A stretch of 64,000 bases of DNA from an uncultured Lachnospiraceae bacterium (GCA_902789735.1 CADAOZ010000002.1:106919-170918), one strand, 5' to 3'. Shown: positions 1 to 8,547, numbered from the stretch's first letter. The notes: generated from the letters alone by a model not told the origin. Numbers and translations: made by a program.

Positions 1-619
1 ATTCTTTCAGACGCCAGCGCCGTATCTTTTCATGATGGCCGGACAGAAGGACCGGCGGGACTGTCTGTCCCCGGAAATCCGACGGCTGGGTATACTGGGG
101 ATATTCCAGCAGGCCGTTCTCGAAGGATTCCTCTTCCGCGCTGCCTGCTTTCAGATTGCCTTTGCGCAGGCGGATCACGGAATCGGTGACCACCATGGCC
201 GCAAGTTCCCCGCCGGTCAGGATATAATCCCCGATGGAGATCAGCTCATCCACATGGTCATAAATCCTGGCGTCCATCCCTTCATAGTGGCCGCAGATCA
301 GGATCAGATGGTCCTGTCCGGCCAGTCTGTGGGCATCTGCCTGCTGATAGGGCCTGCCCACCGGTACCAGGGCGGCTGTATGGCAGCCCTCCGTCCGGAC
401 CGATTCCAGGGCATCAAGAACAGGCTGACACCTGAGGATCAGCCCTCTGCCTCCGCCGAAGGGAGAATCATCAATATGGCGGTAGCTGCCGCCCGCGAAG
501 TCCCGGATATCGATGATTTCCACCTCCGCCAGGCCCAGGCCGGCCGCCCTTGTCACAGCATGTGTCCGGAGATAATCACCGAACATCTCCGGACACATGG
601 TCAGAATCGATATTTTCAT
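1..619 (-). CDS. trmD: tRNA (guanine37-N1)-methyltransferase, 3' end outside the window
   Basis: Methylates G37 next to the anticodon of a subset of tRNAs using S-adenosylmethionine, preventing +1 frameshifting; cytosolic, active as a knotted SPOUT dimer. The reverse strand reads from the ATG at 617-619 for 206 codons to the window edge. Seen in order: an N-terminal MKISILTMCPEMF, the GHYEGMD segment, the knot sequence SIGDYILTGGELA, and PPVLLSGHHEKIRRWR near the end. The family is about 240 residues, so roughly 35 are missing beyond base 1. Its usual partners rimM and rplS would lie outside the window or have moved; malQ starts just upstream in the same direction, ending 30 bases before this start. 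Identification is firm. Confidence 0.95.
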   Translation of the reverse strand, partial: MKISILTMCPEMFGDYLRTHAVTRAAGLGLAEVEIIDIRDFAGGSYRHIDDSPFGGGRGLILRCQPVLDALESVRTEGCHTAALVPVGRPYQQADAHRLAGQDHLILICGHYEGMDARIYDHVDELISIGDYILTGGELAAMVVTDSVIRLRKGNLKAGSAEEESFENGLLEYPQYTQPSDFRGQTVPPVLLSGHHEKIRRWRLKE

Positions 620-649
620 ACCGTTTGCTGCTTTCTCCTGTGCAGCCGC

Positions 650-2185
650 TTACTTTTTGGCTGCTTCCTGCTCCTTCTCCTTCACAGGTTCCTTGGGCAG
701 TCTGCCGTAAAGTTTTGCCAGTCCGTAAATGCTTCTGGCCAGATCCGAAGACAGATAGTTGGGAATCAGTCTCCACTGCCAGTTGGTCCCAAGGGTACCG
801 GGCTCATTAATCCTGGCTTCTTTCCCCTTGACCAGATAGTCCTGCAGAGGAATGATGCAGAGGTCTGCCACGCTCCGGTAGGCTTCCCGGATGAAATCCC
901 AGACAAAACGGCCGTAATCGGTATTCTCGGAATTGATGAACCTGCGGGCAAAATCGCGGTCGCGGTCATTCAGTTCCTCGATCCACGCCCTTGTAGTCGT
1001 ATTGTCATGGGTACCGGTATAAACGACACAGTTCTTAATATGGTTATAGGACAGATAATAGCTGGACTCCGTCCAGTCAAAGGCATACTGGAGGACTTTC
1101 ATGCCGGGGAAGCCCGTGTCCTGCAGCAGCTTTTCGGAACTGGGGGTGATCTCGCCCAGGTCCTCGGCGATGATGTCCAGGTCGCCCAGTTCCTTCTTCA
1201 GGGCACGGAAGAAAGCCATACCGGGACCCTTCTGCATGGTGCCGTTTTCGGCAGTCTCATCCCCGTAAGGAATTTCATAATAGGAATCAAAGCCGATGAA
1301 GTGGTCGATCCGGATCACATCCATCATCTCATAGCTGCGGCGGATCCGGTTGATCCACCAGGAATAACCGGCCTTTTTCATCTTTTTCCAGTCATAGATG
1401 GGATTGCCCCAGAGCTGGCCTGTAGCGGAATGGGCATCCGGCGGGCAGCCGGCGACAACGGTCGGTACCAGATCCTTATCGAACTTGAACGCTTCGGGAT
1501 GTGCCCAGCTGTCAACGCTGTCGAGGGCTACATAGAAGGGAATATCGCCGATGATCTTTACCTTTTTTTCCGCCGCGTAGGCGCGGAGTTTCCGCAGCTG
1601 CCTGTCAAAGACGTACTGGACAAAGCAGAAGAACGCAACGGTCTCCGCGCTTTCTGTCCGGATGGTCTGCAGGGCGCCGGTTTCACGGTCACGGTCCGCT
1701 TCTTCCCAGTCGAACCAGGCTTTGCCTTCGTATTTTTCCTTAAAGGCCATGTACAGGGCGTAATCCTCCAGCCAGAAAGACTCCTTTTTCAGGAAGGCCT
1801 GATAGCTGTCTGCCTGCTCCATACCTCTCTCGCGGAAGCGGCCGAAAGCGGTCCGGAGCACCGCCAGACGGTTGTTATACATGGCGCCGTAATCCACGCG
1901 CTCCTGGTCCTCCCCGAAATTTCTGTGGTTACACTCGTCCCATGTCAGCAGACCCTCTTCGATCAGATCCTCCAGGCAGATGAAATAGGGATTGCCCGCA
2001 AAGGCGGAAACACACTGGTAAGGGGAATCTCCGAAGCCGGTGGGTCCAAAAGGCAGGACCTGCCAGTAACTCTGGCCTGCTTCATGCAGAAAGTCTACAA
2101 ACTCATAGGCTTCTTTGGAAAAACAGCCGATCCCGAACCTGGAAGGCAGGGAGGACACCGGGAATAAAATACCGCATTCTCTCAT
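650..2185 (-). CDS. malQ: 4-alpha-glucanotransferase (amylomaltase, GH77)
   Basis: Transfers alpha-1,4-glucan segments between maltodextrins, releasing glucose, in cytosolic glycogen/maltodextrin metabolism. The 511-residue product starts MRECGILFPVSSLPSRFGIG, the usual GH77 opening, and carries the conserved DIPFYVALDSVDSW, DVIRIDHFIGF (catalytic Asp region), IAEDLG and YTGTHDNTTT segments. An upstream in-frame start would add 16 residues; 2185 is preferred because homologues begin there and GGAGAG precedes it. A promoter lies at 2264-2292. No other maltose genes are adjacent. Length and motifs are normal for the family. Confidence 0.94.
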   Translation of the reverse strand: MRECGILFPVSSLPSRFGIGCFSKEAYEFVDFLHEAGQSYWQVLPFGPTGFGDSPYQCVSAFAGNPYFICLEDLIEEGLLTWDECNHRNFGEDQERVDYGAMYNNRLAVLRTAFGRFRERGMEQADSYQAFLKKESFWLEDYALYMAFKEKYEGKAWFDWEEADRDRETGALQTIRTESAETVAFFCFVQYVFDRQLRKLRAYAAEKKVKIIGDIPFYVALDSVDSWAHPEAFKFDKDLVPTVVAGCPPDAHSATGQLWGNPIYDWKKMKKAGYSWWINRIRRSYEMMDVIRIDHFIGFDSYYEIPYGDETAENGTMQKGPGMAFFRALKKELGDLDIIAEDLGEITPSSEKLLQDTGFPGMKVLQYAFDWTESSYYLSYNHIKNCVVYTGTHDNTTTRAWIEELNDRDRDFARRFINSENTDYGRFVWDFIREAYRSVADLCIIPLQDYLVKGKEARINEPGTLGTNWQWRLIPNYLSSDLARSIYGLAKLYGRLPKEPVKEKEQEAAKK

Positions 2186-2263
2186 ATACAACCACTCTCT
2201 CCTATCTGTTCTCATATGATTTATCGGCGTCACTATACAAAATGTACAAACGCCAGTCTTAAA

Positions 2264-2292
2264 AGTATATGAAATATCATACTATTTGTCAA
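2264..2292 (-). promoter_or_regulatory. Sigma-A type promoter of malQ
   Basis: On the minus strand TTGACA (2292-2287), a 17-base spacer and TATACT (2269-2264) form a near-consensus promoter about 80 bases before the malQ start. Its -35 box sits four bases from the first copy of a 30-bp repeat, so repeat and promoter are physically linked. Confidence 0.7.
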
Positions 2293-2295
2293 CAA

Positions 2296-2390
2296 GAGCG
2301 GACTGCCACCCCTGAGGTCGTTGACTGAGCGGACTGCCACCTCTGGGGTCGTTGACCCGGGAGCGGACTGCCACCTCTGGGGTCGTTGAC
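2296..2390. repeat. Three tandem 30-bp repeats in the malQ upstream region
   Basis: Three near-identical units occupy 2296-2325, 2327-2356 and 2361-2390, separated by 1 and 4 bases. Copies 2 and 3 are identical; copy 1 differs at two positions. Each unit ends in GGTCGTTGAC, which with a following C forms a small GGTC/GACC dyad. Spacers are far too short for CRISPR. The array lies between the malQ promoter and the terminator of the sugar-binding protein gene. Confidence 0.85.
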
Positions 2391-2392
2391 CA

Positions 2393-2428
2393 GAAAAAAA
2401 GTCCGCCGCCTCATCAGGGGCAGCGGAC
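2393..2428 (-). terminator. Intrinsic terminator of the sugar-binding lipoprotein gene
   Basis: On the minus strand GTCCGC and GCGGAC, with an inner GCC/GGC, pair across a short loop and are followed by seven T residues. It lies immediately after the stop at 2442. Confidence 0.8.
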
Positions 2429-2441
2429 CAGTCTCTTATTC

Positions 2442-3617
2442 TTATTCTTCTTCGTCCGGGACGGTGACCGTATCCCCGTAGGGGATATAGATCAGATTGT
2501 CCAGGCCGTGTTCCGTATCCTTCTTATAGGATTCAGTTCCGGCAGTCAGCTCCAGTCCGTTATGGACATTGCCCGCCAGCAGGGCAATACAGGCGGCGAT
2601 GGCGCCGGTATCCTGTTTTACCGTCCCCGTCATCAGGCCTTCTTCGATCAGGGCCAGGCTGCTGTCGATTCCGTCCACACCGAATACCGGGATCCGGACC
2701 TGACTGTCAGCCGTATTGTAACCCTTCTCCTGCAGGGCCCGGATGCAGCCTTCCGCCATATTGTCGTTGTTGCAGATGATCAGCTCGATCATCTTGCCGT
2801 CGGCTTCCGTATACAGCTGCAGATTTGTACGCATATATTCTTCCGCGGCCTTTGCCGACCAGGTGCCGTTCAGATCCAGCTGATAGCGGTCACTGTTATC
2901 CGGATCAAAATAGACCAGTTCCTGGCGCTCTTCCTCCGCCAGGACCTGATTGGCGTCCTCTACCGCAGAGGCCGTACGCAGGACCGCGTCCTGGTTCTCG
3001 GCCTCGCCCTTGAACATGGCGTAGGTAATGACATCATCGTCATTCAGGTCCACTTCATCATAGTGGTCCGCCACATAACGGCCGATCATCTGCCCCTGCA
3101 GATGTCCCGCTTCCGCAGGATCTGAAATGACCAGGGCCACGTTTTCATAGCCCCCGAGGACAATGCCCTCTCCGCCGCCCGACTCTACGGCCCGGTTGAA
3201 AAAGATGACCGGTATTTCCGCCTGCGCGGCCAGATCACAGACTCTGGAAGAGGAAGCGGAAGCCCCCTTGTCCACCAGATTGACGATCAGCAGGTTGCAT
3301 CCGCCGTCAATGGCCTCCCGGATCTGTTCCAGCTGGGTCTCCTGATCATTGCCGGCGTCATAGTTTTCATAGGCGATGCCGGCTTCTTCCAGCGCTGTAT
3401 TCACCGAATCCTGCAGCCTGCTGATAAAAGCGTCCTGTCCGTAATAATAAAATACGCCTGCCTTCACCTCCACGGGTTCCGGTTTTTCTTCCACAGCCGC
3501 CGCCCGTGTCTGTCCGGCCGCCGTCTCTTCCGGAGCAGCCTGGCCGCCGCAGCCTGCCATGGCTGCCGTCATCACTGCCGCTGTCAGCAGTATTGAGATC
3601 CATTTCTTCGCAAACAT
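2442..3617 (-). CDS. Galactose/glucose-type ABC transporter substrate-binding lipoprotein (MglB-like)
   Basis: Extracellular lipid-anchored binding protein of the periplasmic-binding-protein-like family that includes MglB. The 391-residue product has a short basic N terminus, a hydrophobic stretch and a lipobox ending AMAGC, then a low-complexity linker (about 24-50), then a two-lobed sugar-binding fold with KAGVFYYYGQDAFIS, LLIVNLVDKG, VIFFNR, ICNNDNMAEG and VFGVDGID segments typical of the galactose group. No permease or ATPase gene is adjacent, so it is an orphan here or works with a transporter elsewhere. The start is not well supported by a ribosome site; a GGGAGG lies too far upstream and fits an out-of-frame ATG better. 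It may be read through from the ZapA-like genes. Confidence 0.85.
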   Translation of the reverse strand: MFAKKWISILLTAAVMTAAMAGCGGQAAPEETAAGQTRAAAVEEKPEPVEVKAGVFYYYGQDAFISRLQDSVNTALEEAGIAYENYDAGNDQETQLEQIREAIDGGCNLLIVNLVDKGASASSSRVCDLAAQAEIPVIFFNRAVESGGGEGIVLGGYENVALVISDPAEAGHLQGQMIGRYVADHYDEVDLNDDDVITYAMFKGEAENQDAVLRTASAVEDANQVLAEEERQELVYFDPDNSDRYQLDLNGTWSAKAAEEYMRTNLQLYTEADGKMIELIICNNDNMAEGCIRALQEKGYNTADSQVRIPVFGVDGIDSSLALIEEGLMTGTVKQDTGAIAACIALLAGNVHNGLELTAGTESYKKDTEHGLDNLIYIPYGDTVTVPDEEE

Positions 3618-3703
3618 ATATCTTTCATTGATCAGCCTCCCGAAAGGGGGCCGATCTTCCTTTCTCCCGGATCATGTCCGGGCACTGCTTCCCGACAGCT
3701 GCC

Positions 3704-5008
3704 TTATAAGTTCTGTCTGATCCTGACCAGTTCCGTCATGATCTGATCCATCTGCCTGCGGGCAGCGGCCAGCCGGTCGATCATGTCCGCCGCCTCACGT
3801 CCGGCCTGCCGGCCGGCTTCGATCTCCCGGTCTGCTGTTTCCAGCCGGTCCTCCAGGCTGCCGATCTGTTCCTGCAGATCCTTCCTGACCTCTTCCGCCT
3901 CTTCGATCATCCGGCTGTTCTCTTCCAGATCCGCCAGCATCTTTTTCTTTTCCTCCTGCAGGGTCTGGATCCTGGAGTTCAGCTCACCGGCAATCCGTCC
4001 GGCCTGCTCTTCTCCCTGCCGCAGGGCCTCCTTTGTCTGATCCAGTTCTGCCTGCTGCTCATTGATCAGCTCCTGGGCGGCGTCCAGTTCACCGGTCATC
4101 CGTTCCCGGAAATCCTCCAGCTCCTGCCGGTCTTTTTCTCTTTCCCGGGCAAACTCCGCCCGCATGTTTTCCTTTTCCGCCTGGACCAGCTTCTGCCGGG
4201 AAGCCTGTTCCTCCTCCAGCTGCCGGGTGAGCCCGCTGCGGGTCTCTTCCAGTTCCTTTGTCAGGCTGTCCCTGGTCTCCGCCAGTTCCTTCGTCAGACG
4301 CTCTCTGGTCTCTGCCAGCTGTTCTTCCCCGTTCTGCCTTTCCCCGGCCAGCTCCGCCTGGTGGGCTGCCTGCAGATCCGCCAGCTGTTTCTCATATTCC
4401 CGGCGGATCGAAGCCAGCTGCTGCCGCAGGGCCTCTGTCTCCTGCTTTCTGCCATCCTTCTCCGCCTGCAGCTGAGAGGACATCTGTCTGCGGACTGCCT
4501 CCAGCCTGTCCTGATCCGCCTTTCTGGCAGCGGCCAGCTTGTCGTCCGCCTCTTTCAGGGCATTGTCCAGGGTCCGCCGGTCTTTTTTACGGGTCTCCTC
4601 CAGCTCCCTGGCGGCGGCCTGCCTTTCCTGGTCCAGGATCCTCTTGTAGGCCTCTTTGGTCTCCTCCAGGTTTTTGGCCGCGGCATCACTGGACGCTTTC
4701 AGCTGGGCGTTCAGCTGTCCTCTGACGGCCTCCATCTCCCTGCGGTCCTCTTCCCGGATCCGGGCCAGCTCCTGCTCCAGGGCCGCTGACCGCTCCTGCT
4801 CCTGGAAATAATCATCCGCCAGATTCAGCTGCAGCATAATGGCCCGCATGTCCTCGGGCAGCTTCCAGTAGCTGGAATCATCATGAAAGCTCTTGCGCTT
4901 ACCGTTCAGATATTCCGCCAGCCTGGAAGAATACTCTTCACTGACATCCCCGCTGAGGGTGATCGTCTTGCCGCCGATTGAAATCTTTACGTCTTTTGCT
5001 TCTGCCAT
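3704..5008 (-). CDS. ZapA-like N-terminal domain fused to a long coiled coil, copy 1
   Basis: Residues 1-75 match the cell-division ZapA fold: a short beta hairpin with the IGGKTITLSG signature, then helices ending in IMLQLNLADDYF. The remaining 360 residues are almost uninterrupted Glu/Arg/Lys/Gln-rich heptads predicted as coiled coil, ending in RRQMDQIMTELVRIRQNL. ZapA proper is only about 100 residues and tethers FtsZ filaments. The gene lies 18 bases after a shorter paralogue with the same first domain and is cotranscribed with it; AGGGGG precedes the ATG. A role in divisome or cytoskeletal bundling is an inference. No membrane segment is seen. Confidence 0.8.
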   Translation of the reverse strand: MAEAKDVKISIGGKTITLSGDVSEEYSSRLAEYLNGKRKSFHDDSSYWKLPEDMRAIMLQLNLADDYFQEQERSAALEQELARIREEDRREMEAVRGQLNAQLKASSDAAAKNLEETKEAYKRILDQERQAAARELEETRKKDRRTLDNALKEADDKLAAARKADQDRLEAVRRQMSSQLQAEKDGRKQETEALRQQLASIRREYEKQLADLQAAHQAELAGERQNGEEQLAETRERLTKELAETRDSLTKELEETRSGLTRQLEEEQASRQKLVQAEKENMRAEFAREREKDRQELEDFRERMTGELDAAQELINEQQAELDQTKEALRQGEEQAGRIAGELNSRIQTLQEEKKKMLADLEENSRMIEEAEEVRKDLQEQIGSLEDRLETADREIEAGRQAGREAADMIDRLAAARRQMDQIMTELVRIRQNL

Positions 5009-5026
5009 GCTCTGTTCCCCCTCGGT

Positions 5027-5689
5027 CTACAGTTTCTTTCTGATCTCCTGCAGCCGGCCCAGGATCGCGTTGAATTCCTGCCCGCTCTTCTGCAGGGCGT
5101 CAATTTCTCTGGATGCCTGCAGCGCCGTCTCTTTTCTGGATGTCAGTTCCTGTCTGAGCGCTGCCAGTTCCCGTTTCTCCTGCTGCCCGGCCTCTCTGGT
5201 CTTTTGCAGCTCCGCCTCCCTGTCCTTCAGGGATTTCTCCGTCTCCGCCAGTCTGACCTGCAGATCCCGGATCATCGTATCCTGATTCCGGGCACGTTCC
5301 TCCAGTGACTGCAGCTTTTCTTTTTCCACGGCGCAGGCCTGATCGATCTTCTCCTGAATGCCTGTCTCCAGGCTGTGGATCTTCTTGCGGTCCTCCGCCC
5401 TGGCTTCCTGCAGCATGCGGTTATAGGTATCCTTAGCCGTATCCAGCTGCCTCTCCAGTTCGGAGGCGTGCTCCTGCTCCTTAAAATAGTCATCCGCCAG
5501 ATTCAGCTGCAGCATGATATTGCGCATATCCTCCGGCAGCTTCCAATAGCTGGTATCATCATCGAAGCTCTTGCGCTTTCCGTTCAGATAGTCGGCGACC
5601 TGCCGCATATATTCTTCGCTCTCATGGCCGCTCAGGGTGATCGTCCGGCCCCCTATGGTAATCTTTGTGTCTGTTTTATATTCTGCCAT
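5027..5689 (-). CDS. ZapA-like N-terminal domain with coiled coil, copy 2
   Basis: A 220-residue paralogue of the downstream gene. The first 75 residues (TKITIGGRTITLSG, then YWKLPEDMRNIMLQLNLADDYF) are nearly identical in both products, whereas the coiled-coil tails differ in length and sequence. The start at 5689 is chosen over an ATG/GTG further upstream because GGAGG sits five bases before it and the copy-1 product begins at the equivalent place. A promoter at 5758-5786 serves the pair. The conserved head may mediate mixed dimers; that is inference. Confidence 0.8.
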   Translation of the reverse strand: MAEYKTDTKITIGGRTITLSGHESEEYMRQVADYLNGKRKSFDDDTSYWKLPEDMRNIMLQLNLADDYFKEQEHASELERQLDTAKDTYNRMLQEARAEDRKKIHSLETGIQEKIDQACAVEKEKLQSLEERARNQDTMIRDLQVRLAETEKSLKDREAELQKTREAGQQEKRELAALRQELTSRKETALQASREIDALQKSGQEFNAILGRLQEIRKKL

Positions 5690-5757
5690 CCGCTCCTCCA
5701 TCATTTCGGTATTCACGGCGGATCCTGCCGGCATCCGGCGGGAATCCACCATGTTTT

Positions 5758-5786
5758 ATGATAAAGCAAGACCGCTTTAAAAGCAA
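5758..5786 (-). promoter_or_regulatory. Promoter of the ZapA-like gene pair
   Basis: TTGCTT, 17 bases, TATCAT on the minus strand, about 70 bases before the first ZapA-like start. Confidence 0.55.
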
Positions 5787-5884
5787 ACAGGACATGCGGA
5801 CCGGTCTTGTTAACGCGTCCGGCGCTCCCGCTGCCTGCGGCCGCGTTTGTACTGCGTTTATGCATCCGCCGGGATATACAGGGC

Positions 5885-5949
5885 AAAAAAATCCCCTGCA
5901 GACAGAAGCGGTCCGCAAAACGGATTTCCCCTTCTGTCTGCAGGGAAAT
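5885..5949 (-). terminator. Intrinsic terminator of lon
   Basis: A near-perfect 18-bp stem (5891-5908 with 5931-5949, one extra base) around a 22-base loop, followed on the minus strand by seven T residues. Confidence 0.85.
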
Positions 5950-5970
5950 AAAGGGAGGTTTTTATGCAGT

Positions 5971-8280
5971 TCAGCCGGCCTGTTTCGCGTCCTGTGCCGC
6001 CGGTCCTTCCATGATCCCAAGCTGCGTCAGGACCTCCTCCGCTCTTTCGACCGGAATGATTTCCAGGCTGTCACGGACTTCCGCAGCGACATCCCGCAGG
6101 TCTTCCACGTTCTCCGCCGGAATGAATACCCTGTGGACGCCGGCCCTCTGGGCTGCCATCAGTTTCTCAGGCAGGCCGCCGATCGGCTTCACGTCTCCCT
6201 GCAGGGAGATTTCACCGGTCATGGCCACATCCGGCCTGACGGGAATGCCTGTGATCAGGGAGGACAGGGCCGTCGTCATGGTGATACCGGCGGAAGGCCC
6301 GTCCTTGGGGGTCGCCCCGTCCGGCACATGGATATGCAGGTCGTTCTCACTGAGCCGGTCTGCCGCTTCCGGGAACAGGGACCTGACCAGGCTGACCGCA
6401 ATCTGGGCGGACTCCTTCATGACATCGCCCAGCTGGCCGGTCACCGTGATCTTGCCGCTGCCTTTGGTCAGCAGGGTCTCTATATAGAGGATCTCACCGC
6501 CTGCGGCCGTCCAGGCAAGACCTGTCACAACACCCGTCCGGGCTTTTTCCTTGACTCTGCCGTGATGGATCGGCCGGGCATCCATATAAACCCGCAGGTT
6601 ATCCTGCGTGACCGTGATCTTATCGGCACTGCCGCGGACCAGTTCCACCGCAGCGCTGCGGCATAGGGTATCCATGCGCTTTTTCAGGCCGCGGACGCCG
6701 CTTTCTCTGGTATATTCGGAAATGATCGTTTCCAGGACACTGTCATCCATCTCCAGGTTCTCCTCCCGGATGCCTACAGCCCGCATGGCCTTGGGCAGCA
6801 GATGCTTTTTGGCGATCTGTATCTTGTCAAGCGGGGTATAGCCCTGGAACTGGATGACCTCCATCCTGTTCAGCAGGGGCTCAGGGATGGTATCCACCGA
6901 GTTGGCCGTGCAGATGAAGAACACATTGGAAAGGTCATAGGGAACGTTCATGTAATGGTCTGTAAAGGTACTGTTCTGCTCGGGATCCAGAACCTCCAGC
7001 AGGGCGCTGGCCGGATCTCCGTTATAGGAAACACCCAGCTTATCCACTTCATCCAGGACCATGACCGGATTGGAAGCGCCGCTCTTCTGGATACTGTCCA
7101 TGATCCTGCCGGGCATGGCGCCGATATAGGTCCGCCTGTGGCCCCGGATATCCGCCTCATCCCGGACGCCGCCCAGGCTGACCCGGACATATTTACGCTG
7201 CAGGGCCCGGGCTATGCTCTGGCCGATGCTGGTCTTGCCGGTACCGGGCGCTCCCACAAAAAGCAGGATGGAACCGGACTGCTGGCGGCGCAGGTTCATG
7301 ACCGCAATCTGCTGAATGATCCGCTTACGGACCTTCTCCAGTCCGAAATGGTCCTCTTCCAGGATCCGCTCCGCTTCCCCAAGATCAATATTCTGCGGTT
7401 TTTCCTTCTTCCAGGAAAGACCGGTCAGGAAATCCAGATAGTCATAGAGCATACCTGACTCCGTCCCGTTACTGCCCTCCTGACGGAGCCGGTTCAGGAC
7501 CTTGTCCGCTTCCTTACGGGCTGTTTCGTTCATGCCCGATTCTTCCACTTTAATCTCCAGGCGGCGCAGGTCCGTGACATTTTCCGGATGCATTTCGTCC
7601 AGCTGCTTCTGCAGATACTCGATCTGCTTGCGGATGGCCGACTCCTTATACATCTTCTGATAGCTCTCTTCCTGGGCTGCCTTCGCGTCATTTTTGATGG
7701 TGGTCATCTCCAGATTCTCATAGAGCATCTGTTCCATCATGTCATTGCGGCGGGACAGGGAATCCTCCGCCAGCAGGGCATAGCGTTCCTCATTGGTATT
7801 CATCAGCCAGGGAGACATGGCCGCCGCAATCTCGCCCATGTTGGTCCACTGGGCAATATAGCCCCGGATGGCCGGGCCCCACTGATAGTTGTCCGAAAAG
7901 CGGATGACAGCGCTCTTCATCTGCTTCAGGCGTTCCCCTGCCGCCTCCCGGTCCAGATCATCCAGATCCGGTCTTCTGGAGATGGACAGGTCGATACTGT
8001 GGTCATTGTAGACCACTACGTCATCCAGGTTGACCCTGTTCCGGGTCCGGACACGGATATATCCTTCCGTGCTGATCTCCGCGATCTGGCCCGCCAGGCC
8101 GATCGGATAAAAGCTGTCGCCGGTCAGCTCCTCCCTGGCCTGCTTCTCCTTCATCACGATCAGAAAGATCCTGTCGTCCCTGCCGGGCGCCTTGCCGGTC
8201 ATTTCGGTATAATAATCGGTCTTAAAATATATATCGGCATCCGGTACCGCCACGGTGTTGTAAATAGGTAATGCTGCCAT
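5971..8280 (-). CDS. lon: ATP-dependent protease Lon (La)
   Basis: Cytosolic hexameric AAA+ serine protease that degrades misfolded and regulatory proteins. The 769-residue product has the N-terminal substrate-binding LAN domain (1-200), a coiled helical region, the AAA+ module with GAPGTGKTSIGQSIA (Walker A) and VMVLDEVDK (Walker B), and the C-terminal protease domain with KDGPSAGIT (catalytic Ser) and GGLPEKLMAAQ (catalytic Lys). The start at 8280 has GGGAGG five bases before it; a GTG two codons upstream is also open but would place the ribosome site inside the gene. A CIRCE operator lies 39 bases upstream, pointing to HrcA heat-shock control. Length is normal. Confidence 0.96.
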   Translation of the reverse strand: MAALPIYNTVAVPDADIYFKTDYYTEMTGKAPGRDDRIFLIVMKEKQAREELTGDSFYPIGLAGQIAEISTEGYIRVRTRNRVNLDDVVVYNDHSIDLSISRRPDLDDLDREAAGERLKQMKSAVIRFSDNYQWGPAIRGYIAQWTNMGEIAAAMSPWLMNTNEERYALLAEDSLSRRNDMMEQMLYENLEMTTIKNDAKAAQEESYQKMYKESAIRKQIEYLQKQLDEMHPENVTDLRRLEIKVEESGMNETARKEADKVLNRLRQEGSNGTESGMLYDYLDFLTGLSWKKEKPQNIDLGEAERILEEDHFGLEKVRKRIIQQIAVMNLRRQQSGSILLFVGAPGTGKTSIGQSIARALQRKYVRVSLGGVRDEADIRGHRRTYIGAMPGRIMDSIQKSGASNPVMVLDEVDKLGVSYNGDPASALLEVLDPEQNSTFTDHYMNVPYDLSNVFFICTANSVDTIPEPLLNRMEVIQFQGYTPLDKIQIAKKHLLPKAMRAVGIREENLEMDDSVLETIISEYTRESGVRGLKKRMDTLCRSAAVELVRGSADKITVTQDNLRVYMDARPIHHGRVKEKARTGVVTGLAWTAAGGEILYIETLLTKGSGKITVTGQLGDVMKESAQIAVSLVRSLFPEAADRLSENDLHIHVPDGATPKDGPSAGITMTTALSSLITGIPVRPDVAMTGEISLQGDVKPIGGLPEKLMAAQRAGVHRVFIPAENVEDLRDVAAEVRDSLEIIPVERAEEVLTQLGIMEGPAAQDAKQAG

Positions 8281-8318
8281 AAGCACCTCCCGTCTCAGAT
8301 GGATTGTTTACAATGTTA

Positions 8319-8345
8319 TCAGCACTCTTTAATGTTGAGTGCTAA
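8319..8345 (-). promoter_or_regulatory. CIRCE element (HrcA operator) in the lon leader
   Basis: AGCACTC (8321-8327), exactly nine bases, then GAGTGCT (8337-8343) followed by AA. This is the CIRCE arrangement, with one mismatch to the outer TTAGCACTC arm. It lies between the lon promoter and the lon start, so HrcA bound here would block lon transcription. CIRCE normally precedes groE and hrcA-dnaK operons. Confidence 0.88.
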
Positions 8346-8363
8346 AACTCTGGTAAAAAATGG

Positions 8364-8380
8364 GGCTCCCCACAGGAGCC
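8364..8380. other. Small hairpin in the lon leader
   Basis: A 6-bp GGCTCC/GGAGCC stem with a 5-base loop lies between the promoter region and the CIRCE element. No T-run follows, so it is not a terminator; it may only stabilise the leader. Confidence 0.45.
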
Positions 8381-8392
8381 ATCCTTTGCTAT

Positions 8393-8460
8393 AATAACCT
8401 TGACAACTGTCAGGTTACGCAGTCATAATAGCATTAACATAGACAGCTGTCAAGGTTATT
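8393..8460. promoter_or_regulatory. Divergent lon / tetR promoters inside a 19-bp inverted repeat
   Basis: Arms at 8393-8411 and 8442-8460 are inverted with one mismatch, and each contains a near-palindrome around GACAGCTGTC. Plus-strand promoter for the TetR gene: TTGACA (8400-8405), 18 bases, CATAAT (8424-8429). Minus-strand promoter for lon: TTGACA (8453-8448), 17 bases, TATTAT (8430-8425). The two -10 boxes overlap and both -35 boxes lie in the arms, so the TetR protein would be expected to bind here and control both genes. Confidence 0.75.
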
Positions 8461-8507
8461 TGTATATATATTTAATGATTTAATGATTCGTACGCTTTAA
8501 TAATCCG

Positions 8508-8530
8508 GACTGTTCCCGTCAGGAACAGTC
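8508..8530 (+). other. Hairpin in the tetR leader
   Basis: A perfect 9-bp stem (GACTGTTCC / GGAACAGTC) with a 5-base loop ends just before the AAGGAG ribosome site of the TetR gene. It has no T-run. It could act as a second operator or affect translation. Confidence 0.55.
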
Positions 8531-8547
8531 TGCATAAGGAGATTTTC

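Noticed and set aside
32..2167. Long plus-strand open frame over trmD and malQ
   Set aside because: It is the antisense shadow of two well-identified genes and has no ribosome site or family similarity.
2296..2390. Short repeats that might be a CRISPR array
   Set aside because: Spacers are 1 and 4 bases; no leader or cas genes.
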